NCBI GenBank assembly: GCA_019420425.1
Contig: JAHZHG010000004.1
Span: 1,050-19,793, forward strand
From: Clostridiales bacterium
Lineage (GTDB): Bacteria > Bacillota > Clostridia > Lachnospirales > Lachnospiraceae
Length of the DNA stretch: 18,744 nucleotides
Direction of reading: 5' to 3'
Shown: positions 7,721 through 14,376 of the stretch, piece by piece
How positions within the stretch are numbered: position 1 is the stretch's first letter
How the letters are laid out: every line of letters starts with the position of its first letter
Notes under the pieces: generated by a model
What the model saw: the letters and a program-made list of their open reading frames with translations, nothing else
Databases searched by the model: none
What the model was told of the DNA's origin: nothing
Made by a program: the position numbers and the translations under genes

Positions 7721-8502
7721 TAGTCTTTCCACACCTTCCACGGAGCATTTCCTGTCATCCAAAGCTGCTCCAGTTTTTCCTTTTCCCGCTGTGTATCCAT
7801 ACACTGCCAGAAGCCATCATGCTTATAAGCAACCAACTGCCCTTCTTTTGCCAGCTGGCGAAGCGGCTCATGTTCAAAAACGGTGGAATCTCCCTCAATA
7901 TAATCAAACACTTCCGGTTCAAGAACCATATACCCGGCATTTATTCTGCTGCCATCTGCCACGGCCTTCTCGCGGAATGCGCGTATTTCTGCGCTCTCCC
8001 GATCGATATCCAGAACTCCAAACCTCTGTCCGACATGAACGGCCGTCATGGTTGCATATTTGCCATGCGCCCTGTGAAATTCCAGCAATTTATTGACATC
8101 TACATCAGCGACTCCATCGCCATAGGTCATCATAAATGTCTCGTTACCGATATACCTCTGGATTCTCTTTAATCGTCCTCCAGTCATCGTATTTAACCCG
8201 GTGTCCACCAGTGTAACCTTCCACGGTTCAGAAACATTGTTGTGGACAGTCATCTTATTTCCCTGGGTAAAATCAAATGTCACATCACTGTTATGGAGAT
8301 AATAATCAGCAAACCATTCTTTGATTACATATTGTTTATATCCACAGCAAACAATAAATTCGTCCACGCCAAAAGCGGCATATTCTTTCATAATATGCCA
8401 CAAAATCGGCTTTTCTCCGATTTCAACCATCGGCTTTGGTCTAAAATGGCTCTCTTCGCTGATCCTTGTCCCAAAACCCCCTGCCAATATAACTACCTTC
8501 AT
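7720..8502 (-). CDS. rfbF: Glucose-1-phosphate cytidylyltransferase
   Basis: 260 residues, matching the roughly 257-residue family. It makes CDP-D-glucose from CTP and glucose-1-phosphate, the first step to CDP-linked deoxyhexoses. The N-terminal nucleotide-binding signature L-A-G-G-F-G-T-R-I-S-E-E-S is followed by R-P-K-P-M-V-E-I-G-E-K-P-I-L. M-T-Y-G-D-G-V-A-D-V (about 129-138) carries the metal-binding Asp, and the C-terminal part contains G-F-W-Q-C-M-D-T-Q-R-E, all typical of RfbF/AscA. A GGAGAG ribosome binding site lies about 7 nt before the ATG. This is the first gene after a strong promoter candidate (8556-8584), so rfbF-rfbG-rfbH and downstream genes may form their own transcription unit within the larger locus. 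Confidence 0.96.
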   Translation of the reverse strand: MKVVILAGGFGTRISEESHFRPKPMVEIGEKPILWHIMKEYAAFGVDEFIVCCGYKQYVIKEWFADYYLHNSDVTFDFTQGNKMTVHNNVSEPWKVTLVDTGLNTMTGGRLKRIQRYIGNETFMMTYGDGVADVDVNKLLEFHRAHGKYATMTAVHVGQRFGVLDIDRESAEIRAFREKAVADGSRINAGYMVLEPEVFDYIEGDSTVFEHEPLRQLAKEGQLVAYKHDGFWQCMDTQREKEKLEQLWMTGNAPWKVWKD

Positions 8503-8555
8503 TTTTTCTCTCCAGTTATCTGTAATTATGGAATATTCGTTATTTTGCTAAGCTT

Positions 8556-8584
8556 ACTATAACAAATTCGGCTCACTATTTCAA
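8556..8584 (-). promoter_or_regulatory. Sigma-A-type promoter upstream of rfbF
   Basis: On the minus strand TTGAAA (8579-8584) is separated by exactly 17 nt from TATAGT (8556-8561). Each hexamer differs from consensus at one position. Transcription would start near 8549, leaving a leader of about 47 nt before rfbF. The site lies in the 131-nt gap between the LicD-fusion gene and rfbF, whereas most neighbouring genes nearly touch. Confidence 0.75.
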
Positions 8585-8585
8585 G

Positions 8586-8598
8586 TACATTTAATGTA
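8586..8598. promoter_or_regulatory. Palindrome abutting the rfbF promoter -35 box (possible operator)
   Basis: TACATTTAATGTA reads as 6-bp arms around one central base and lies one base upstream of the -35 hexamer. Its position fits a binding site for an activator or repressor, but such AT-rich palindromes occur by chance, and no regulator gene is present in the window. Confidence 0.35.
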
Positions 8599-8633
8599 TA
8601 GGTAAATTTTTGTAACTTATTTTTATATGATAT

Positions 8634-10364
8634 TTAATGCTCTCCAACATCTAATGCAGCCACATCATGATTCGTAAAGCGTTCTCCCGGAGATATCATT
8701 TTCTTGTAGTCGCCATATAAATAGGTGAGATATTTGTCATATTCCTTAGGGACCGGCAGCCGGACGCCTTCAAACAGTAAATCGTCCGTTTTCTCCAGCC
8801 ACTCCCGTGGAAATGCACCGCGTCGGATATTCTGCCCCAGGCCATCATATACGTATGATGTTTTCTTATCTGCATACCATTCAATCGCCGTCCGCTTAAG
8901 CCACACCAGCATTCTCATGGGCAGTATCCGCTTCAGCATTCCACCGATTAAATACAGTACCGGATGTGAACCGTCTCCCGCAATTTTTTGTTTGCCCCAC
9001 TTATTATATACTAGGGATCGCGCCGCAACCGTAATCCATATATGAAGCTTTTGAAAAAGCGGGCTGTCTGATGTCTGATCCTGAGGAAAAATATCAATAA
9101 ACAATCCCTGCTCCAGCTCCGGAAATTGACGCAGAAAGCGCGTCTGGAATTTTGTTCCTTTCAACCGGATCTTTGCATTAAAATGATAGTTTTTCTGCAG
9201 CTCCTCTGCCTGAAAAAGCAGCTCGTCCGGAAGTTCATCTGCAATCACTTTACAGAATTTCCGGTAATCTTCCCGGAGCATCATCAGATCCACATCATCA
9301 TCCCACGGAATAAACCCCCCATGCCGAACTGCGCCAAGAAGCGTTCCGCCGGCAAGGAAATAGCGAATCTGGTGTTTTCTGCAAATTTTATCAATCACCA
9401 GAAGCTTATCCAGAAGCATTTGCTGTACGGTTTCCAGCTTTCCATAGCTGGTATCATACAGTGACCCCTTCCATACCGGAGCTTGCTCTATACTGCGGTA
9501 AAGTAATACAATTCCTTTTTTCAATGAAACCTGCGGCTGCCAGCCTAAGCCGCACAGCTCATCGGCAGTAATGCTTACACCTTCAGCTATGCTCTCATCA
9601 GGATTCAGGCTGAACCGGCACTTTTCCGGATATTCTTCATACAAGATGCGTCCGATTTCCGCTGTGGATACTGCCCCGGCCGGGTCTGCTGCATTATAAA
9701 CCGTCCCCGTTTTTCCAAAAGCCAGTGCCTCATGTACGGCGCAGATAAAATCGCTCAAATAAAGATACGAGCGCTTTTTCCCATCTAACGGAAACGATTT
9801 ACGTACTCCGTGCACCGCCGCTTCTGCCATGCAGGCCGGGAAGCCTTCTTCTATACCAGGCCCATACAGCTCGCCGCTCCGCAGAATCAAATATTCACTT
9901 CCTGCTTTTTGCATTGCCCGGATAAATGCTTTTTCCTGAAGTCGCCGCAAAGTGTCCCCCGTCGCTTCTCCCTCTGCATAAAACCAACGGTTATCCCGGC
10001 CGCCATATACTTTTGTATCTGATAAAAAAACAGCCCGTTTTACCTGAAGCCTGTCATAATTAATCCGGCAGCTGTCATCTTCCGGGCAGCAGATGACGGC
10101 CAGATCTCCTTCACCGCAAAGACTTTCCAATCCCATCTCCGTCAGTGTCAAACCGACGTCTGCATATTCATTTAAATACAAAAAGGAAGCCGCAAGAACC
10201 GTCTGTCTTATATCCGTTTCCCCGGCCGCCAATACTACTGTTTTATGGCGAAAACTGTCCAGGGTTCTTTTTTTGCCTTTCCCCGGAGCAGCCGCACATT
10301 CACTTAAATATTCATTCAATTCCATTTTTTGCTGTTGAAAACCAGCCATCTTTTCCCCCCACAT
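8634..10364 (-). CDS. Fusion protein: degenerate SDR (NAD-epimerase-like) domain + LicD phosphotransferase domain
   Basis: 576 residues in two parts. Residues about 40-295 keep the outline of an extended SDR: V-F-L-S-D-T-K-V-Y-G-G, R-S-G-E-L-Y-G-P-G, Y-N-A-A-D-P and the C-terminal L-G-W-Q-P-Q. However, the glycine-rich loop is reduced to V-V-L-A-A-G-E-T-D and the usual YxxxK is L-Q-E-K-A, so NAD binding and catalysis are doubtful. Residues about 308-570 are a LicD domain with G-G-T-L-L-G-A-V-R-H-G-G-F-I-P-W-D-D-D-V-D (about 339-359), the nucleotidyltransferase-fold motif with metal-binding aspartates. LicD proteins move phosphocholine or other phospho-alcohols from CDP donors onto glycans. 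It lies 10 nt after the intact SDR gene, which it partly resembles, and two genes after the cytidylyltransferase expected to supply a CDP donor. An ATG at 10349 behind GGGGGG is an alternative start. Confidence 0.88.
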   Translation of the reverse strand: MWGEKMAGFQQQKMELNEYLSECAAAPGKGKKRTLDSFRHKTVVLAAGETDIRQTVLAASFLYLNEYADVGLTLTEMGLESLCGEGDLAVICCPEDDSCRINYDRLQVKRAVFLSDTKVYGGRDNRWFYAEGEATGDTLRRLQEKAFIRAMQKAGSEYLILRSGELYGPGIEEGFPACMAEAAVHGVRKSFPLDGKKRSYLYLSDFICAVHEALAFGKTGTVYNAADPAGAVSTAEIGRILYEEYPEKCRFSLNPDESIAEGVSITADELCGLGWQPQVSLKKGIVLLYRSIEQAPVWKGSLYDTSYGKLETVQQMLLDKLLVIDKICRKHQIRYFLAGGTLLGAVRHGGFIPWDDDVDLMMLREDYRKFCKVIADELPDELLFQAEELQKNYHFNAKIRLKGTKFQTRFLRQFPELEQGLFIDIFPQDQTSDSPLFQKLHIWITVAARSLVYNKWGKQKIAGDGSHPVLYLIGGMLKRILPMRMLVWLKRTAIEWYADKKTSYVYDGLGQNIRRGAFPREWLEKTDDLLFEGVRLPVPKEYDKYLTYLYGDYKKMISPGERFTNHDVAALDVGEH

Positions 10365-10374
10365 GCCTTCGCAA

Positions 10375-11475
10375 TCAGGCTCTTTCGTTCTGTTGAAATT
10401 CCTGCCAGTTTTCCTTCATACTGCTCATCAAGCGCTCATACATACCGCCAAGGTCAATTTGAGGCTGCCAGCCAAGGGTTTTTAGCTTATCCGCATTGAT
10501 TTTCATCCGCGACGTTGGTGCATATCCAAGAGCAGCCAGATTTTCCGGAATGTCAATAACCAAGCTGCTGCCGCTGTCCGGATACCGGGCAACCAGCATT
10601 TCTGCCATTTCCCGGATTGAGCTAAAGGTGTCCTCATTTGACACATTGTATGCCTCTCCGGCTTCACCTCTTAGCAGGATAGTCAGCAAACCGGACACCA
10701 CGTCCGCTGTATAGCAGTAGCAGTGGGCCTTACTGCCATCGGTATGCATCACAATATCCGTTCCCCGCAGAATGCTCAGCGCAAATTGAGCAAATACTCT
10801 GCCTTCTCCATCAGGAACTCCAGCTCCAAAGGTCTGGGCCAGTCTCGCCACACGCACCGGGACACTATACTCTGAAGCATATGCATTACACTGGCACTCG
10901 GCCATGCGCTTTCCTTCGGAATAACTGCTGCGCACTTGCATAGGATCTATATAGCCATAGTCCTTTTCCCTGACAATAAAATGCTGCTCATCCACTACAC
11001 CATATGCCTCCATGGAGGACAGGTATACCATTCCCTGCAGCGGCTGGCTGCGCGCAAACTCCAGCATATGTCTTGTTCCCTCAAAAGCCGTATGGAGAGT
11101 CCTCACCGGGTGTTCGACAAAATCCCGGGATGAGGTTACACTGGCTCCATGGACAATAAAATGTACTTCTCCCGGATAGTCTACCGGCTCCATCACGTCA
11201 TGCCGGAACAACTCTGGCTTCCCTTTCGGGCACAGCGCATATATCGCTTTTGCTTTCTCGAGATTTCGTACCGCTGCAACCACATGAAGATCCAGCCTCC
11301 GCTCCCGTTCTGCTTCCAGCAGGGCGAGTACCAGCTGTGATCCCACAAGTCCCGTAGCCCCGGTGACCATGATTGTCTTATTTCTCAGCTTTTCCCAGTC
11401 TATCCAATCTGTCCGTGCAATTCTCTCCAGATCTGCTTGCAGGGCTCTGTCTTTTGTCAACCTGTGCTCTCCCAT
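10375..11475 (-). CDS. NAD(P)-dependent extended SDR (epimerase/dehydratase family)
   Basis: 366 residues. Cofactor loop T-G-A-T-G-L-V-G at about 38-45; L-S-S-M-E-A-Y-G (about 152-159) supplies the Ser; Y-S-E-G-K (185-189) is the catalytic YxxxK. R-V-A-R-L-A-Q-T-F-G-A-G and a late L-G-W-Q-P-Q segment complete a functional-looking extended SDR. It starts directly after the cytidylyltransferase stop (one base between), with AAGGAG upstream, and is followed by the SDR-LicD fusion. The substrate is not evident. It could modify the polyol or sugar that becomes the CDP donor, or act as a nucleotide-sugar epimerase or dehydratase. The C-terminal halves of this protein and of the SDR part of the next gene look related, suggesting duplication and decay. 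Confidence 0.85.
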   Translation of the reverse strand: MGEHRLTKDRALQADLERIARTDWIDWEKLRNKTIMVTGATGLVGSQLVLALLEAERERRLDLHVVAAVRNLEKAKAIYALCPKGKPELFRHDVMEPVDYPGEVHFIVHGASVTSSRDFVEHPVRTLHTAFEGTRHMLEFARSQPLQGMVYLSSMEAYGVVDEQHFIVREKDYGYIDPMQVRSSYSEGKRMAECQCNAYASEYSVPVRVARLAQTFGAGVPDGEGRVFAQFALSILRGTDIVMHTDGSKAHCYCYTADVVSGLLTILLRGEAGEAYNVSNEDTFSSIREMAEMLVARYPDSGSSLVIDIPENLAALGYAPTSRMKINADKLKTLGWQPQIDLGGMYERLMSSMKENWQEFQQNERA

Positions 11476-11476
11476 T

Positions 11477-12280
11477 TTAACGCTCTCCTTCGGTTATGCC
11501 TTTCTGTATCCACTTTCGTTTTAGCCTTTTCAGTTTTCTGCTTCCCTGGTCTGTCAATCCCAATCCAAACGTCTGCTCATTTTCTCTATATTGAAGCAAG
11601 GCCCGAAACATATATACATCCTCAGGAGTCGTTACTTTAATGTTTCCCCGGTTGCCGATAACAATATGCGCATCCCGCCCCAGCTCCTTGTACATGGTAC
11701 ATGAATCTACGATATTTTCATATCGGTTTTCTCTTTTTCGGATCTGCTCATGTGCCTGCAGAATCTCATCCAGGAAAAAACTCTGAGGAGCCTGAGCAGC
11801 ATACGTTTCTTTCCGATAAGGAACGCTGCTTACCTTTTCCCCATCCTTACTGATCATAATTGTCTCATAGCAAAGTGTAGAGGTGATTGCGCTGCCAAAC
11901 TGAATTACACTTTCAATATTTTTGCTGATTACCTCATAATTAATAAACGGTCTCACCCCATCATGAATCAGGACAATGGAATCCCCAGGATTGTTCTCCC
12001 GTGCTTTGCACAACGCATTGTAGATAGAATCCTGCGCACTCTCTCCGCCTTCGGCAAGCCCCTCAACCTTTGTAATATGATAATTGCTGATTAATTCCTC
12101 GGTATACTCCATGTAATCCACGTTAACCGCTAAATATATCTTGTCAATCTCCTCATGCTCTTCAAACAGCTCCAGCGTATGAATCAACACGGGCTTTCCA
12201 TTGATATCCAAATATTGTTTAGGAATTCCGGCCCCCATACGAATACCGCTGCCTCCGGCAAAAATGATAGCAATATTCAT
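11477..12280 (-). CDS. TarI/IspD-family cytidylyltransferase (likely ribitol-5-phosphate or similar polyol-phosphate)
   Basis: About 267 residues. The IspD/TarI fold is shown by A-G-G-S-G-I-R-M-G...P-K-Q-Y (CTP loop at the N-terminus), H-D-G-V-R-P-F-I (about 104-111), A-A-Q-A-P-Q-S-F and G-N-R-G-N-I-K-V-T-T-P-E-D. These enzymes join CTP to methylerythritol-4-phosphate (IspD) or ribitol-5-phosphate (TarI). Location at the head of a glycosylation operon with a LicD-domain protein favours a TarI-like role in making a CDP-polyol, not isoprenoid synthesis. The two cannot be separated with certainty by eye. Two ATGs are adjacent; the one at 12280 is 7 nt from GGAGG (12288-12292), the one at 12283 only 4 nt. 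This appears to be the first gene of the locus. Confidence 0.85.
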   Translation of the reverse strand: MNIAIIFAGGSGIRMGAGIPKQYLDINGKPVLIHTLELFEEHEEIDKIYLAVNVDYMEYTEELISNYHITKVEGLAEGGESAQDSIYNALCKARENNPGDSIVLIHDGVRPFINYEVISKNIESVIQFGSAITSTLCYETIMISKDGEKVSSVPYRKETYAAQAPQSFFLDEILQAHEQIRKRENRYENIVDSCTMYKELGRDAHIVIGNRGNIKVTTPEDVYMFRALLQYRENEQTFGLGLTDQGSRKLKRLKRKWIQKGITEGER

Positions 12281-12321
12281 CATGTTTCCTCCATGATATA
12301 ACTTCTGTTCCTTTGTTATTG

Positions 12322-12353
12322 ATTATATTAGCATAATTTCTCTTTTACTTCAA
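12322..12353 (-). promoter_or_regulatory. Candidate promoter for the glycosylation operon
   Basis: On the minus strand an AT-rich stretch upstream of the cytidylyltransferase contains a perfect TATAAT (12322-12327). Upstream is TTGAAG (12348-12353). That spacing is 20 nt, too long for the perfect -10, but 17 nt to the overlapping TAATAT (12325-12330). The exact pairing is therefore uncertain. The 206-nt gap between spoVT and this operon is the natural place for its promoter. Confidence 0.5.
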
Positions 12354-12432
12354 TAAATTACCACTCATCCAAGAATTTCTTAAGTTTTTTCAATCACTTC
12401 AGGGAAGCCGAACGATTTTCTTCTACAGCAAA

Positions 12433-12483
12433 CAGGATGCCGTATATGGGGAATCAGATTTACTGCTTCCATACCGCATCCTG
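12433..12483 (-). terminator. Terminator-like hairpin after spoVT
   Basis: Starting 6 nt past the spoVT stop, CAGGATGC (12476-12483) pairs with GCATCCTG (12433-12440). Partial pairing continues inward (GTAT with ATAC, GGAA with TTCC). Downstream comes TTTGCTGT, a weak U-tract only. The site would separate spoVT from the glycosylation operon on the same strand. Confidence 0.5.
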
Positions 12484-12489
12484 CCTTTC

Positions 12490-13035
12490 CTACTGCTCCA
12501 TCTGTCTCCCCAAAAATCCCGCCGCGCACTTCGCCAGCGCCTGTTCGGTCTCTCCCATGGAAATCCGGCTGTCTTTGCCGGTGATGATTACGCTGCCCAT
12601 CACGTCCCCCTCGCAGATAATGGGAGCGATTACCTGGGGGAGGGGTTCTTCTGTTTCGTCCTGGGTCAGGCGGACGTGCTTTTCCCCTTTGCGGGAGATG
12701 ATCTGTTCCCGTTCTTCCATTACTTCCTCCAGCTGCCGGGTGACCGAGCGGCCTACCAGTTCTTTTTTCATCCCGCCGGACGCGGCGATGATCTGGTCGC
12801 GGTCGGTGATGCAGATCATGTGGCTGCATGCGGAGGCCAGGGCCTCGGCGTATTCCCGGGCAAAGTTGCTCAGCTCGCCGATGGGGGAGTATTTTTTCAG
12901 AATGATTTCCCCCTCGCGGTCGGTGAAAATTTCCAGGGGATCACTCTCCCTTATCCGCAGGGTGCGGCGGATTTCCTTGGGGATGACTACGCGTCCCAGA
13001 TCATCTATTCTCCGTACAATTCCGGTTGCTTTCAT
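12490..13035 (-). CDS. spoVT: Stage V sporulation protein T
   Basis: 181 residues, the normal SpoVT size. The first 50 residues are an AbrB-type swapped-hairpin DNA-binding domain (M-K-A-T-G-I-V-R-R-I-D-D-L-G-R-V-V-I-P-K). The rest, about 56-178, is a GAF-like sensor domain (I-C-I-T-D-R-D-Q-I-I-A-A-S-G...V-I-A-P-I-I-C-E-G-D-V-M-G-S-V). SpoVT is a tetrameric regulator that tunes sigma-G-dependent genes in the forespore, so its presence marks an endospore former. GGAGG (13045-13049) is 9 nt before the ATG. A long alternative frame inside the gene is ignored. Base composition is visibly more GC-rich than in the left part of the window. Confidence 0.97.
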   Translation of the reverse strand: MKATGIVRRIDDLGRVVIPKEIRRTLRIRESDPLEIFTDREGEIILKKYSPIGELSNFAREYAEALASACSHMICITDRDQIIAASGGMKKELVGRSVTRQLEEVMEEREQIISRKGEKHVRLTQDETEEPLPQVIAPIICEGDVMGSVIITGKDSRISMGETEQALAKCAAGFLGRQMEQ

Positions 13036-13081
13036 GTATATTTTCCTCCAATTATCGTATTCGTTATTTACTGCGTGATAC

Positions 13082-13110
13082 TATTATCTGTAAATGGAGG
13101 GGTTTTATAC
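13082..13110 (-). promoter_or_regulatory. Candidate sigma-G-type promoter of spoVT
   Basis: On the minus strand GTATA (13106-13110) and GATAATA (13082-13088) are 17 nt apart. This resembles the forespore sigma-G pattern (GHATR, about 17-18 nt, CATWHTA) with one mismatch in the -10. The start would fall near 13075, about 40 nt upstream of the ATG. It fits the known forespore expression of spoVT in Bacillus, but AT-rich matches of this kind can be fortuitous. Confidence 0.4.
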
Positions 13111-13228
13111 CGCATTATTTTTTAAACCGTTTGACCTTGGCCGGCAGCTGCGTATATGAGCCTGTACGCGCCGGGAAAGCCGGGGCAAAGCCTGCGGCAG
13201 GGCTCGGCAAGGCTGCGGTTTTTTTCGC

Positions 13229-13257
13229 TTGACACGGCCTTTGCGCAGCGTTATGCT
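13229..13257 (+). promoter_or_regulatory. Sigma-A promoter of yitT gene, with about 110-nt leader
   Basis: TTGACA (13229-13234), exactly 17 nt, then TATGCT (13252-13257): a perfect -35 and a -10 with two mismatches. Transcription would start near 13264, leaving a leader of about 110 nt before the ATG at 13376. Within the leader, TGCGGAT/ATCCGCA (13313-13319 and 13321-13327) forms a 7-bp inverted repeat around one base. This start site rules out translation from the in-frame ATG at 13262. Nothing else was recognised in the 340 nt between spoVT and yitT. Confidence 0.7.
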
Positions 13258-13375
13258 GTGAATGGGCAAAAGCGTGTTTCGCGGCCGCCGGCTTTTGTTT
13301 CGTATGCGCAGCTGCGGATCATCCGCAAAAAGGTCCGGACAAAATACGTTTACCAAAGGAGAAAAACGAAATATC

Positions 13376-14257
13376 ATGAACATGACGATACCGCGTCCCT
13401 CCCATAGACAGCTGAAGGACGGCGCCAAGTTCTTCCTGCTGTTAAACAGCGGGCTTTTCATTACCGCAGTGGGAATTTCCCTGTTCAAAACCCCGAATCA
13501 TTTTGCCTTCGGCGGCACGTCGGGCGTTTCGATTATTCTTTCCACCGTATTTCCCCAAATGAATGTGGGTACATTTATGTGGATTGTAAATGCCGTGCTG
13601 GTTCTGCTCGGCTTTGCTTTTCTTGGTATCCGTTCAATGGGCTGGACGATCTACTCCTCATTTGCCCTTTCTTTTTATGTCAGTATATGCGAACAGCTCT
13701 GTCCGCTGTCCGGCACGCTCACAGCAGATACCTTTCTTGAGCTGTGCTTTGCCGTGGTCCTGCCGGCAATCGGCAGCGCCATTGTGTTCAATATCGGCGC
13801 GTCCACCGGCGGTACGGATATTTTAGCCATGATCCTGCATAAGCATACGAGCCTGGAAATCGGGCGGGCGCTCATGGTCAGCGATTTCAGCATAGTCCTG
13901 ATCGCAGCCTATCTTTATGGGCCGACCACCGGGCTGTACTGTATCCTCGGGATGATTCTGAAATGCACGGTGGTAGACGGCGCCATTGAGAGCCTGAATC
14001 TCCGCAAGGTGTGCACGGTGATCAGCTCGCATCCGGAGGAGGTCGAACGTTTCATTGTGGAAAAGCTTCACCGCTCAGCCACAGAACAGCAGGCCTTCGG
14101 CGCCTACACCCACGACTCCAGGAAGGTACTCATGACCGTGCTGACCCGGCATGAAGCGGCGCTTCTGCGCAATTTTCTGCGGCTGAGAGATCCGCATGCA
14201 TTTATCACCATTGTAAACAGCAGCGAAATCATCGGAAAGGGATTCCGCTCGATATAA
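13376..14257 (+). CDS. YitT family membrane protein with C-terminal DUF2179 domain
   Basis: About 293 residues, the usual YitT length. Five to six hydrophobic segments occupy residues about 20-190. Family landmarks are G-I-S-L-F-K-T-P-N-H-F-A-F-G-G-T-S-G near the N-terminus and G-S-A-I-V-F-N-I-G-A-S-T-G-G-T-D-I-L-A in the middle. The last 80 residues (V-C-T-V-I-S-S-H-P-E-E-V...) form the soluble DUF2179 domain. YitT proteins are widespread Firmicutes membrane proteins, probably transporters, with no firm substrate. The ATG at 13376 is preceded by AAAGGAG (13355-13361, 14 nt away); a second ATG follows at 13382. The gene is the only plus-strand gene here, divergent from spoVT and convergent with the large unknown gene. 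Confidence 0.92.
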   Translation: MNMTIPRPSHRQLKDGAKFFLLLNSGLFITAVGISLFKTPNHFAFGGTSGVSIILSTVFPQMNVGTFMWIVNAVLVLLGFAFLGIRSMGWTIYSSFALSFYVSICEQLCPLSGTLTADTFLELCFAVVLPAIGSAIVFNIGASTGGTDILAMILHKHTSLEIGRALMVSDFSIVLIAAYLYGPTTGLYCILGMILKCTVVDGAIESLNLRKVCTVISSHPEEVERFIVEKLHRSATEQQAFGAYTHDSRKVLMTVLTRHEAALLRNFLRLRDPHAFITIVNSSEIIGKGFRSI

Positions 14258-14266
14258 AGCATGTGC

Positions 14267-14290
14267 CTCCGGCGCGTTCCTGCGCCGGAG
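14267..14290. terminator. GC-rich hairpin between convergent genes
   Basis: CTCCGGCGC (14267-14275) and GCGCCGGAG (14282-14290) form a 9-bp perfect stem with a 6-nt loop, 10 nt after the yitT stop. No T-run follows on either strand, so it is a possible rather than typical terminator for yitT. It could also act from the other side for the large minus-strand gene ending at 14377. The rest of the 119-nt gap shows nothing else. Confidence 0.45.
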
Positions 14291-14376
14291 TGCGGTCCCG
14301 TCAGCGGCCATTTTCCTTAACCCGGAGCGCCCTCGCTTCTCTGGGGCAGCCTCTGCGATCCCCCGGATAGTTTTTC

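Noticed and set aside
7721..7804. N-terminal extension of RfbG to the ATG at 7804
   Set aside because: It would overlap rfbF by about 85 nt and add residues not expected in the family; a TAGTG stop/start junction with an upstream GGAAAG gives the normal length.
12380..12829. Minus-strand open frame of 149 codons overlapping spoVT
   Set aside because: It runs in another frame of the certain spoVT gene, is full of Arg/Pro/His typical of GC-rich shadow frames, and has no ribosome binding site.
13190..13227. GC-rich stretch followed by a run of seven T as a plus-strand terminator
   Set aside because: No stable continuous stem could be drawn and there is no plus-strand gene upstream to terminate.
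13262..13375. N-terminal extension of YitT to the ATG at 13262
   Set aside because: The ATG coincides with the predicted transcription start, and the added residues are basic and unlike the family.
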